Source: Streptomyces sp. RerS4 (GTDB lineage Bacteria; Actinomycetota; Actinomycetes; Streptomycetales; Streptomycetaceae). From it: a stretch of 64,000 nucleotides of DNA. This document shows positions 52,565 through 60,173 of this stretch, piece by piece (the first letter of the stretch is position 1; each line of letters starts with the position of its first letter). The DNA is taken from the NCBI RefSeq assembly GCF_023515955.1, contig NZ_CP097322.1, forward strand, positions 5,070,501-5,134,500, given 5' to 3'. The notes below the pieces were generated by a model. The model did no database searches. It saw only the letters and a list, made by a program, of their open reading frames with translations, and was not told where the DNA came from. The translations under genes and the position numbers were made by a program.

Positions 52565-53143
52565 ATGACCCGCGTGATCGCCGGCAGCGCCGGCGGGCGG
52601 CGGCTGGCCGTGCCGCCCGGCACCGGCACCCGCCCGACCTCCGACCGGATGCGCGAAGGGCTCTTCTCCACCTGGGAGTCGCTGCACGGCGTGGAGGGCG
52701 CCCGCGTGCTCGACCTCTACGGCGGCTCCGGCGCCGTCGGCCTGGAGGCCCTCTCCCGCGGCGCCGACCACACCCTGCTCGTCGAGGCCGACGCCAAGGC
52801 CGCCAAGGCGATCCGGGACAACATCAAGACGCTGGGCCTGCCCGGCGCCGAATTCCGGGCGGGCAAGGCCGAACAGATCGTGGCCGCCACCGCGCACGGG
52901 GACCCGTACGACATCGTCTTCCTGGACCCGCCCTACGCCGTCGAGCACGCCGAACTCGGCGAGATCCTGCTCACACTCCGCTCCAATCGCTGGATCACGG
53001 ACGACGCGCTCGTCACCGTGGAACGCAGCACGAGGAGCGGTCCGTTCCCGTGGCCGGAGGGGTTCGAGCCGTTGCGGTCACGCAAATACGGCGAAGGCAC
53101 CCTTTGGTACGGTCGCGCCGCCCACACCCGCGAAGAATCATGA
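52565..53143 (+). CDS. rsmD: 16S rRNA (guanine(966)-N(2))-methyltransferase RsmD
   Basis: A 192-aa SAM-dependent methyltransferase acting on 30S rRNA. It has the family start TRVIAGSAGGRRLAVPPG, the SAM site LDLYGGSGAVGLEALSRGA near residue 50, and the catalytic FLDPPYAVE near 120. Start ATG follows GCGAAGGACC. It precedes coaD, a common bacterial pairing. Confidence 0.94.
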   Translation: MTRVIAGSAGGRRLAVPPGTGTRPTSDRMREGLFSTWESLHGVEGARVLDLYGGSGAVGLEALSRGADHTLLVEADAKAAKAIRDNIKTLGLPGAEFRAGKAEQIVAATAHGDPYDIVFLDPPYAVEHAELGEILLTLRSNRWITDDALVTVERSTRSGPFPWPEGFEPLRSRKYGEGTLWYGRAAHTREES

Positions 53144-53175
53144 AGCCCGCCGCACGGGAGATCGAGGGAGTTCAG

Positions 53176-53655
53176 TTGCGCCGCGCCGTCTGTCCGGGGT
53201 CGTTCGATCCCATCACCAACGGGCACCTCGACATCATCGGCCGGGCCTCCAGGCTCTACGACGTCGTCCACGTCGCCGTGATGATCAACCAGTCCAAGAA
53301 GGGGCTGTTCACCGTCGAGGAGCGGATCGAACTGATCCGCGAGGCCACCGCCGACTACGGCAACGTGGAGGTCGAGTCCTTCCACGGCCTGCTCGTCGAC
53401 TTCTGCAAGCAGCGGGACATCCCCGCCATCGTCAAGGGCCTGCGCGCCGTCAGCGACTTCGACTACGAACTCCAGATGGCCCAGATGAACATGGGCCTCT
53501 CCGGGGTCGAAACGCTGTTCGTGCCGACCAACCCCACCTACAGCTTCCTGTCCTCCTCGCTGGTCAAGGAGGTCGCCGCCTGGGGCGGGGACGTCGCCCA
53601 CCTGCTGCCCGCGCACGTCCACGCGGCCCTGGTCGAACGCCTGCGCGCCAAGTGA
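53176..53655 (+). CDS. coaD: Phosphopantetheine adenylyltransferase
   Basis: A 159-aa enzyme of coenzyme A synthesis. Nucleotidyltransferase motifs CPGSFDPITNGHLDIIGRA and NPTYSFLSSSLVKEVA, plus KGLRAVSDFDYELQMAQMN, are diagnostic. The rare start TTG 53176 is preferred because GAGGGAG lies before it and it gives the family N-terminus; an ATG at 53140, overlapping the rsmD stop, would add 12 residues. Confidence 0.95.
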   Translation: MRRAVCPGSFDPITNGHLDIIGRASRLYDVVHVAVMINQSKKGLFTVEERIELIREATADYGNVEVESFHGLLVDFCKQRDIPAIVKGLRAVSDFDYELQMAQMNMGLSGVETLFVPTNPTYSFLSSSLVKEVAAWGGDVAHLLPAHVHAALVERLRAK

Positions 53656-53662
53656 GCCGACC

Positions 53663-53691
53663 GCGGTCCGGGTGAGCTTCGCCCGGACCGC
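53663..53691 (+). terminator. Terminator after coaD
   Basis: GCGGTCCGGG (53663-53672) pairs with CCCGGACCGC (53682-53691), 8 nt after the stop. Confidence 0.75.
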
Positions 53692-53784
53692 TCCACGGCC
53701 CCGCCCGCCGGCCCTACAGTCGTCCCCGTCAGCCGTTCCGGCCGTCTCGGGACCCGACCCGGGGCAGAGAGAGTGCGAGCGCCC

Positions 53785-54891
53785 ATGGACGTACAGAAGA
53801 AGCTCGACGAGATCGTCGCAGCCGTCGGCGGCGCCCGGTCCATGCCCATGTCGGCGTCCTGCGTGATCAACCGGACGGAACTGCTCGAACGGCTCGAAGA
53901 GGTGCGCCAGGCCCTCCCCGGCTCCCTCGCCCTGGCCCGCGAGGTGATCGGAGGCCGGGAGCGGATGGTCGAGGAGGCCCGCCGGGAGGCGGACCGGATC
54001 ATCGAGGCCGCGCACGCCCAACGCGGCTCGCTCGTCTCCGACACCGAGATCGCGCGCCGCTCGCAGGCCGAGGCGGACCGGATCCTGGCGGACGCCCGCC
54101 GGGAGGCCGAGGAGATCCGCGCCGAGGCGGACGAGTACGTCGACAGCAAGCTCGCCAACTTCGAGGTCGTCCTCAGCAAGACCATCGGCTCCGTGGACCG
54201 GGGCCGCGAGAAGCTGCTCGGGCGCGGCCCCGGCCTCGACGAGCAGGGGCAGGCGGACCCGCACGTCCCCGAGCGCAGCGAGGACCCGCGCGTCCTGCGG
54301 GAGCAGGCGGACGCGTACGTGGACACCAAGCTCGCCACCTTCGAAGCGGTGCTCTCCAAGACCCTGGAGGCCGTCGGCCGGGGCCGGCAGAAGCTGCTGG
54401 GCCGGGTGGCCGGCGACGACCTCGGCGCCCACATGGCCGCCCAGGACGCCGCCGGGGACCGGGGGACCCGCCCCGCGAACGACGCGGACTTCCTGGCCGG
54501 GCTGGCCGAGCCGGGCCCCGAGCCGATGCCGCCGGCGGCGCGGCCCCAGCCGGTGCAGCAGCCGTACGAGGCCCCGTATGCCTATCCGCAGCCCGTCGCC
54601 GCGCAGCAAGGCCCGTACGCCTACCAGGACCCGTACGCCGGCTACGCGGGCCAAGAGCCGTACGCGGGCCAGGATCCGTACGCGGGCCAGGATCCGTACG
54701 CCGGGCACGCGTACGCCGGCCACGCGGACGCCGGGCAGGCCTACGCCGCCTACCCGCAGCAGCCGGACCCGTACGCGGCGTACCGGCAGCAGCCCGCTCA
54801 GTCCCCGCGGCCCGCGCTGGACGAGACGAGCTTCTTCGACACGAGCATGATCGACCTGGAGCAGCTGCGCCGCTACGAGCAGGGCCGTTAG
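53785..54891 (+). CDS. DivIVA-like coiled-coil protein (cell division initiation protein)
   Basis: A 368-aa cytoplasmic protein. Residues 1-60 are a conserved head (DVQKKLDEIVAAVGGARSMP, SASCVINRTELLERLEEV). A coiled coil with two similar halves follows (EYVDSKLANFEVVLSKT and AYVDTKLATFEAVLSKT). The tail from about 240 is Pro/Gln/Tyr-rich with YAGQDP repeats at 54650-54710. The last residues (DLEQLRRYEQGR) look like a conserved docking end. Similar proteins occupy the coaD-downstream site in streptomycetes. Function is inferred from DivIVA-like layout only. Confidence 0.85.
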   Translation: MDVQKKLDEIVAAVGGARSMPMSASCVINRTELLERLEEVRQALPGSLALAREVIGGRERMVEEARREADRIIEAAHAQRGSLVSDTEIARRSQAEADRILADARREAEEIRAEADEYVDSKLANFEVVLSKTIGSVDRGREKLLGRGPGLDEQGQADPHVPERSEDPRVLREQADAYVDTKLATFEAVLSKTLEAVGRGRQKLLGRVAGDDLGAHMAAQDAAGDRGTRPANDADFLAGLAEPGPEPMPPAARPQPVQQPYEAPYAYPQPVAAQQGPYAYQDPYAGYAGQEPYAGQDPYAGQDPYAGHAYAGHADAGQAYAAYPQQPDPYAAYRQQPAQSPRPALDETSFFDTSMIDLEQLRRYEQGR

Positions 54892-54897
54892 CCCGGA

Positions 54898-54927
54898 TTG
54901 GGCGCGGGGCGCCGCTCCGGGTATCCT
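54898..54927 (+). promoter_or_regulatory. Candidate promoter of the DUF177-rpmF-rnc-mutM cluster
   Basis: TTGGGC (54898-54903) and TATCCT (54922-54927) are 18 nt apart, about 80-90 nt upstream of the first gene. Confidence 0.5.
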
Positions 54928-55014
54928 GGCTGTTCGGTCGCGCGTATGCACCGCGATCCATGCTGCCCGTAAGCGGTCATCGTTTACGTGGCAGGCCCTG
55001 ATCTTCAGCGATCT

Positions 55015-55683
55015 GTGAAAGCAGGAACGGCCCTGAACACCCGCCTCGACCACCGCAACCCCCTCGTGTTCGACACGCACGAGCTGGGTCGGCGTCCTGG
55101 TGCCATGCAGCGGCTCTCCCGCGAGATCGACGCCCCGGCGGACCTCGGTATCGCCGGTGTCATCGGAGTGCCGGAAGGCGCCCCGCTGAAGCTCAACCTC
55201 CGTTTGGAGTCGGTCATGGAAGGGGTGCTTGTCACAGGCACCGTCCGTGGAACGGCCGCCGGAGAGTGCGTAAGGTGTCTGGAGGCCGTCGAGCGTGAGC
55301 TCAAGGCGGACTTCCAGGAGATGTTCTCGTACCCTGACGCCGACGACCGGAGCCGCTCTCACGCGGAGCCGGCCGACGACGCCGAGGACGACGAGGACAC
55401 GCTCTTCCTCGAGGACGGTTTGTTCGACCTCGAACCCGTGCTGCGCGATGTGGTGGTGCTCGCACTGCCCATGCAGCCGGTGTGCCGGGAGGACTGTCTC
55501 GGACTGTGCCCGGAATGCGGGCTCAGCCTGAACGACGACCCGGACCACCACCATGACGCCGTCGACATCCGTTGGGCGGCATTGCAAGGACTCGTCGTGA
55601 CCGATCAGGACGACGAGAAGGACAACATGAGCGGCACTGCCTCTGACGGAGTTCAGGGCGCCGCCGAGAAGCAGGAGAAGTAG
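55015..55683 (+). CDS. YceD family protein (DUF177)
   Basis: A 222-aa protein of the YceD/DUF177 family, which bacteria usually encode next to rpmF and which is linked to 23S rRNA/ribosome assembly. Marks: [18 protein letters not shown] near residue 18, [20 protein letters not shown], and the Cys-rich [19 protein letters not shown] near 165. The start is uncertain: GTG 55015 is used, while GTG 54988 or a CTG near 55033 after AGGAACGG are alternatives. It ends 2 nt before rpmF. Confidence 0.9.
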   Translation: MKAGTALNTRLDHRNPLVFDTHELGRRPGAMQRLSREIDAPADLGIAGVIGVPEGAPLKLNLRLESVMEGVLVTGTVRGTAAGECVRCLEAVERELKADFQEMFSYPDADDRSRSHAEPADDAEDDEDTLFLEDGLFDLEPVLRDVVVLALPMQPVCREDCLGLCPECGLSLNDDPDHHHDAVDIRWAALQGLVVTDQDDEKDNMSGTASDGVQGAAEKQEK

Positions 55684-55685
55684 CC

Positions 55686-55859
55686 GTGGCTGTTCCGAAG
55701 CGGAAGATGTCGCGCAGCAACACGCGCCACCGCCGGTCGCAGTGGAAGGCTGCGGTCCCCACCCTGGTTTCGTGTGAGCGTTGCCAGGAGCCGAAGCTCC
55801 AGCACATCGCGTGCCCGAGCTGCGGCACCTACAACAAGCGCCAGGTCCTCGAGGTCTGA
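55686..55859 (+). CDS. rpmF: 50S ribosomal protein L32
   Basis: A 57-aa ribosomal protein ([20 protein letters not shown]). Two CxxC pairs (CERC and CPSC) make it the zinc-binding C+ form. GTG start, 2 nt after the DUF177 gene, with GAGAAG upstream. Confidence 0.95.
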   Translation: MAVPKRKMSRSNTRHRRSQWKAAVPTLVSCERCQEPKLQHIACPSCGTYNKRQVLEV

Positions 55860-55878
55860 GCGGCTGGTGAGAGGCGCA

Positions 55879-56706
55879 ATGTCTGAGCTGTCCAACGCTG
55901 AGAAGCAGGCAGACAGTAACAACGCGGCCTCGTCCCACACGCTTCTGGAAGGGCGGCTCGGGTATCGACTCGAGTCCGCCCTTCTGGTGCGTGCGCTGAC
56001 CCACCGTTCGTACGCGTACGAGAACGGCGGTCTGCCCACCAACGAACGCCTGGAGTTCCTCGGGGACTCCGTGCTGGGCCTGGTGGTCACCGACACGCTG
56101 TACACCACCCACCCCGATCTGCCGGAAGGCCAGCTGGCCAAACTGCGGGCCGCGGTGGTCAACTCGCGTGCGCTGGCGGAGGTCGGGCGTGGCCTCGAAC
56201 TCGGCTCCTTCATCCGGCTCGGCCGGGGCGAAGAGGGCACGGGCGGCCGGGACAAGGCCTCCATCCTCGCCGACACCCTTGAAGCGGTGATCGGCGCGGT
56301 CTACCTCGACCAGGGCCTCGACGCGGCCTCGGAGCTGGTCCACCGGCTCTTCGACCCGCTCATCGAGAAGTCCTCGAACCTCGGCGCCGGCCTGGACTGG
56401 AAGACCAGTCTCCAGGAACTCACGGCCGCCGAAGGCCTCGGCGTTCCGGAATACCTGGTCACCGAGACGGGTCCGGACCACGAGAAGACCTTCACCGCTG
56501 CCGCCCGCGTCGGTGGTGTCTCGTACGGCACCGGCACCGGCCGCAGCAAGAAGGAAGCGGAACAGCAGGCCGCGGAGTCCGCCTGGCGCGGGATCCGTGC
56601 CGCCGCGGACGAGCGGATCGCGGCGGCCGCCGCCGCGACCGAAGCCGCTCCGGCGGAGGGCGACGGGACGCCGACGCCCGCCGCCGACCCGGCTCCGGAA
56701 GCCTGA
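55879..56706 (+). CDS. rnc: Ribonuclease III
   Basis: A 275-aa double-strand RNA endonuclease. The catalytic signature [18 protein letters not shown] is near residue 58 and the metal-binding [15 protein letters not shown] near 133. A dsRNA-binding domain covers about 165-240 ([36 protein letters not shown]). It ends in an Ala/Pro-rich tail. In S. coelicolor this gene is absB, a global antibiotic regulator. Clustered with rpmF and mutM as is usual. Confidence 0.96.
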   Translation: MSELSNAEKQADSNNAASSHTLLEGRLGYRLESALLVRALTHRSYAYENGGLPTNERLEFLGDSVLGLVVTDTLYTTHPDLPEGQLAKLRAAVVNSRALAEVGRGLELGSFIRLGRGEEGTGGRDKASILADTLEAVIGAVYLDQGLDAASELVHRLFDPLIEKSSNLGAGLDWKTSLQELTAAEGLGVPEYLVTETGPDHEKTFTAAARVGGVSYGTGTGRSKKEAEQQAAESAWRGIRAAADERIAAAAAATEAAPAEGDGTPTPAADPAPEA

Positions 56707-56723
56707 TCGCTTTCTTTTACAGT

Positions 56724-56753
56724 GACCCCGTCGCACTCCGGTGCGGCGGGGTC
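56724..56753 (+). terminator. Hairpin after rnc
   Basis: GACCCCG-T-CGCAC pairs with GTGCG-G-CGGGGTC around TCCG, followed by T-rich TTCTGTTG. It lies 18 nt after the rnc stop and 40 nt before mutM. Confidence 0.75.
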
Positions 56754-56793
56754 TTCTGTTGCGCCACCTGTTCGACTTTCCCGGAGGAACACC

Positions 56794-57663
56794 GTGCCCG
56801 AGCTGCCCGAAGTCGAAGTGGTGCGGCGCGGTCTGGAGCGCTGGGTGGCCGGTCGGACCGTCGCGTCCGTCGAGGTGCTGCACCCCCGGGCCGTACGCCG
56901 CCACCTGGCGGGCGGAGCGGACTTCGCGGCCCGCCTGGCCGGCCAGACCATCGGCGTACCGATGCGGCGCGGCAAGTACCTGTGGCTGCCGCTGGAGGGG
57001 CGCGAGCTGTCCGTCCTCGGGCACCTCGGGATGAGCGGGCAGCTGCTGGTGCAGCCCGCCGACGCCCCCGACGAGAAGCACCTGCGCATCCGCGTGCGCT
57101 TCGCCGACGCCGCCGGGACGGAGCTGCGCTTCGTCGACCAGCGGACCTTCGGCGGGCTCTCGCTGCACGAGACGGTCCCGGACAGCCCCGAGGGCCTGCC
57201 CGACGTCATCGCGCACATCGCCCGTGACCCCCTGGACAGCCTGTTCGACGAAGGGGCGTACCACCTCGCGCTGCGGGCCAAGAAGACGACGGTCAAGCGG
57301 GCGCTGCTGGACCAGTCGCTGATCAGCGGCGTCGGCAACATCTACGCCGACGAGGCGCTGTGGCGCGCGAAGCTGCACTACGAGCGCCCCACCGCCGGCA
57401 TCAGCCGGGCCAAGAGCGCCGAACTCCTCACCCACGTGCGAGAGGTCATGAACGCCGCGCTCGACGTCGGCGGAACCAGCTTCGACAGCCTCTACGTGAA
57501 CGTGAACGGCGAGTCCGGGTACTTCGACCGGTCCCTCGACGCCTACGGGCGCGAGGGCGAGCCCTGCCGCCGTTGCGGGACCCCGATGCGGCGACGGGCC
57601 TGGATGAACCGGTCCAGCTACTTCTGCCCGCGCTGTCAGCGGCCGCCGCGCGTGGCGTCGTAG
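56794..57663 (+). CDS. mutM: Formamidopyrimidine-DNA glycosylase (Fpg)
   Basis: A 289-aa bifunctional DNA glycosylase/AP lyase that removes 8-oxoguanine. The catalytic N-terminus [16 protein letters not shown] (Pro2, Glu3) is exact, the H2TH region has [19 protein letters not shown] near 173, and the zinc finger is C-RRC...CPRC ([19 protein letters not shown]). GTG 56794 has CGGAGGAA upstream. Its last 28 nt overlap the convergent HxlR gene. Confidence 0.95.
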   Translation: MPELPEVEVVRRGLERWVAGRTVASVEVLHPRAVRRHLAGGADFAARLAGQTIGVPMRRGKYLWLPLEGRELSVLGHLGMSGQLLVQPADAPDEKHLRIRVRFADAAGTELRFVDQRTFGGLSLHETVPDSPEGLPDVIAHIARDPLDSLFDEGAYHLALRAKKTTVKRALLDQSLISGVGNIYADEALWRAKLHYERPTAGISRAKSAELLTHVREVMNAALDVGGTSFDSLYVNVNGESGYFDRSLDAYGREGEPCRRCGTPMRRRAWMNRSSYFCPRCQRPPRVAS

Positions 57664-58040
57664 GACCGGCGGGAGGCGAGGACCCCGTCCATGCTGCCCT
57701 CCAGGAAGTGGATCAGGGCGAGCAGGCGGTCGGCGACCTCGCGGCCGAGCGGGGTCAGCTCGTAGTCGACGCGGGGCGGGTTCGTCGGCTGCGCCTCGCG
57801 CAGGACGATGCCGTCGCGCTCCAGCGCGTGCAGGGTCTGGGAGAGCATCTTCTCGCTCACGCCGTCGACGCGGCGGCGCAGCTGGTTGAAGCGGCAGGGG
57901 CCTTCGCGCAGGGCGCCGACGGTGAGGCTGCCCCACCGGCCGGTGACGTGCTCCAGGGTCTCCCGCGACGGGCAGGCGCGCGCGAACACGTCGAAGGGGA
58001 GGTCGGAGGCGGGCGTTTCGCTGCGGGCGGGGGTCTCCAT
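57636..58040 (-). CDS. HxlR-family transcriptional regulator
   Basis: A 134-aa winged-HTH regulator of the HxlR type ([59 protein letters not shown]). The typical Cys near the N-terminus (ARACPS) is present and in some relatives senses electrophiles or redox state. It overlaps the 3' end of mutM tail to tail. Its target is not adjacent; the upstream CAP-domain gene is transcribed in the same direction 69 nt away. Confidence 0.9.
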   Translation of the reverse strand: METPARSETPASDLPFDVFARACPSRETLEHVTGRWGSLTVGALREGPCRFNQLRRRVDGVSEKMLSQTLHALERDGIVLREAQPTNPPRVDYELTPLGREVADRLLALIHFLEGSMDGVLASRRSYDATRGGR

Positions 58041-58109
58041 GCCGTCCAGCGTACTCCGAGGGTGCGCTCACCCTCAGCTTGCGCTTTCAAAAAGTTAGCA
58101 CGAGCGGGT

Positions 58110-59036
58110 CTAGAAGCCGAAGTCCTGGGTCCACCAGGGACCGCCGGCGCCGAAGTGGACGCCGACACCCAGGGTGCGGAACTCGCAGTTGAGGATGTTC
58201 GCCTTGTGCCCCGGGCTCTCCATCCAAGCCCGCATCACGGAGGCGGCGTCACCCTGGCCGCGGGCGATGTTCTCGCCGCCCAGGCCCGCGATGCCGGCCT
58301 TCTCGGCCCGCTGCCACGGGGTGTTCCCGTCCGGGTCGGTGTGGTCGAAGAAGCCCCGTGCGGCCATGTCCTCGCTGAAGGCTCCGGCGAGCGCGGCCAG
58401 CGGCGGGTTCGCCCGGACGGCGACGCAGCCCGCCCGGGCGCGCTCCTGGTTGACCAGGGCGAGGACGGCCGCCTCCTCGGCGGAGTGCCCGTCCGCCGGC
58501 GCGGGGACGGTGGGCTTCGGGGCCGGCGGCTTCGGCGCGACCGGCTTCGAGGTGACGGGCTTCGGTGCGACGGGCTTCGAGGTGACCGGCTTCGGCGCCG
58601 GCGGCTTCGGGGCCTCGGTCGTGGGGCTCTTCTCCGGTTCCTTGGCGGAGGCGGAGGCCGACGGGGACGGCGGGCTCGACGGAGACGGGGACGGCGACGC
58701 GGAGGGGGAGGGCGAGGCCGAGGGCGACGGCGAGGCGGAGGCCGACGGGGTGCCCGCGCCGGGGCCGTCGGAGGCCCGACCCGACAGGTTCGCGAGACCG
58801 CCCTGATCGCCCGCGGCGCGGCTCGCGCTCGGGGAGGGCTTCGCCGCCTGGGTCTGCGACTGGCTCGCCGCCTGGGTGCCGACGTAGGGGAAGGAGTCGC
58901 CGACCGGGACGAAACCGGTCGTGACGGCGGCCGTGCCGAGCGCCACGGCGACGGAGACGCCGAGCAGGCCGCCCCGCACCAGGGTGCGGCGCCGGCCGCC
59001 GGGGGGCGGCGAGGCGGGGAGTCGGTGGCGTCCCAT
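58110..59036 (-). CDS. Secreted CAP-domain (SCP/PR-1-like) protein
   Basis: A 308-aa exported or membrane-anchored protein. The N-terminal hydrophobic segment (RGGLLGVSVAVALGTAAVTT) acts as signal/anchor. A low-complexity linker holds SASPSPSASPSPS and a tandem PVTSKPVAPK-type repeat (about residues 95-175). Residues 185-308 are a CAP domain (VLALVNQERARAGCVAVRAN, FFDHTDPDGNTPWQRAEKAG, ENIARGQGDAASVMRAWMES, SPGHKANILN). Bacterial CAP proteins are often cell-wall associated; activity is unknown. Confidence 0.9.
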   Translation of the reverse strand: MGRHRLPASPPPGGRRRTLVRGGLLGVSVAVALGTAAVTTGFVPVGDSFPYVGTQAASQSQTQAAKPSPSASRAAGDQGGLANLSGRASDGPGAGTPSASASPSPSASPSPSASPSPSPSSPPSPSASASAKEPEKSPTTEAPKPPAPKPVTSKPVAPKPVTSKPVAPKPPAPKPTVPAPADGHSAEEAAVLALVNQERARAGCVAVRANPPLAALAGAFSEDMAARGFFDHTDPDGNTPWQRAEKAGIAGLGGENIARGQGDAASVMRAWMESPGHKANILNCEFRTLGVGVHFGAGGPWWTQDFGF

Positions 59037-59164
59037 CGGCGCGGGCCTTCCTGCAAGATCAGTCTTTGCTCACCCGAAAGGGTGAGTCGCTGGTGGGGGA
59101 CTGTAGCCCAATACGCCAGGGGGGCGATGTGCCCGGAAAGTCTTTGCCCGGTTAGCGTTCACGC

Positions 59165-59446
59165 ATGAATGAAGATGTCCGCATGACGGCGTGGGTGCGC
59201 GGTCGTGTACAGGGAGTGGGGTTCCGTTGGTTCACCAGGGCGAATGCGCTGGAGATCGGCGGAATGGTCGGCTTCGCGCTCAATCTTGACGACGGTCGAG
59301 TGCAGGTGGTGGCCGAAGGTCAACGTGAGAATTGCCACCGGCTGCTGGACTGGCTCCGCTCCGCCGACACGCCCGGGAAGGTGGACGGGGTGACGGAGAT
59401 CTGGGGCACACCGCGCGGCGGCTACGACGGCTTCGAGATCCGTTGA
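59165..59446 (+). CDS. acyP: Acylphosphatase
   Basis: A 93-aa acylphosphatase. The phosphate-binding loop [16 protein letters not shown] contains the catalytic Arg, and the catalytic Asn sits in [12 protein letters not shown]. The closing GYDGFEIR is typical. TAGCGT (59153-59158) ends exactly six bases before the ATG, so initiation is probably leaderless. It stands upstream of a small coiled-coil gene and smc. Confidence 0.95.
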   Translation: MNEDVRMTAWVRGRVQGVGFRWFTRANALEIGGMVGFALNLDDGRVQVVAEGQRENCHRLLDWLRSADTPGKVDGVTEIWGTPRGGYDGFEIR

Positions 59447-59795
59447 TCGATCGACTGATCATGCACTGATCACTTCGCGGGACGGATCGCATGCGGTCGG
59501 AACTGCGCATTCTCCGCCGACGCGTTGCCGTGCGGCTCGATTCGTGGAAGGCTCGGAGACGAGGATGATCTCTTCGCCCCTTGTGAGGGCCGGGCCGCCC
59601 GCCGATACGGGGCGTGATCGTGTTGACCGTCAAACTTTTTGGTGAGACGCTGGAAGCCCCGCGCACCCGAGCTGTTTGACAGTGTTGGCAGTACGAAGCG
59701 CAGTGACGGTCAGTCGCTGTCGGACATCCGCGGGTGCGATTCCCTCACGACCCACACCGCTTCGGTCGGTCACTCAGTGTGGAGGACCATCCATC
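59447..59795 (+). other. 349-nt intergenic region before the small coiled-coil gene
   Basis: No gene is supported. It contains TTGACC (59620-59625) in the short palindrome TTGAC-C-GTCAA, and a consensus TTGACA (59676-59681) with CGCAGT 17 nt later, both possible promoters for the downstream gene. Three TGATC-type palindromic words lie at its left end (59451-59470). Confidence 0.4.
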
Positions 59796-60011
59796 ATGGC
59801 AAAGGCGCTTCTCGGTTACGTCGGCGGTTCCGACCCGCGACTCCTCGCCGAGATGCGACGGCTTCAGCAGCGCGTCCAGGACCTTGAGTCCGAGCTCGGA
59901 CGAATCCAGTCCGAGAACGACGCACTGAACGCGGCCGCCGCTCAGCACGGAGACTCGCTGCTGGACAGCATCGACCTCGACGTACCCCAGGCGGAGCCTG
60001 CGCTCACCTGA
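59796..60011 (+). CDS. Small coiled-coil hypothetical protein (71 aa)
   Basis: A 71-aa acidic protein (MAKALLGYVGGSDPRLLAEM, then RRLQQRVQDLESELGRIQSE). The central 30 residues form a clear leucine-heptad coiled coil. GGAGGA precedes the ATG. As I recall, a similar small gene precedes smc in other streptomycetes. It is separated from smc by a terminator. Function unknown. Confidence 0.8.
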   Translation: MAKALLGYVGGSDPRLLAEMRRLQQRVQDLESELGRIQSENDALNAAAAQHGDSLLDSIDLDVPQAEPALT

Positions 60012-60054
60012 TCCCGCTCATTCGTCGCTCGATTCCAGCCCCCGCTTGATCTGC

Positions 60055-60076
60055 AAGGGACGCTCCGGCGTCCCTT
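60055..60076 (+). terminator. Terminator upstream of smc
   Basis: AAGGGACGC (60055-60063) pairs with GCGTCCCTT (60068-60076), loop TCCG, followed by CGTTCTTT. Confidence 0.8.
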
Positions 60077-60173
60077 CGTTCTTTGGGGCACCCTTTCCCT
60101 TAGCGTTTGATGTGCCCTGCACCTTCATGGGTGAAACCGAAGGTGAAGAACGTGAAAGGGAGAGTCCGGCGGC

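Noticed and set aside
53140-53655. ATG 53140 as coaD start
   Set aside because: It adds 12 non-conserved residues; TTG 53176 follows GAGGGAG and gives the standard RRAVCPGSFDP start.
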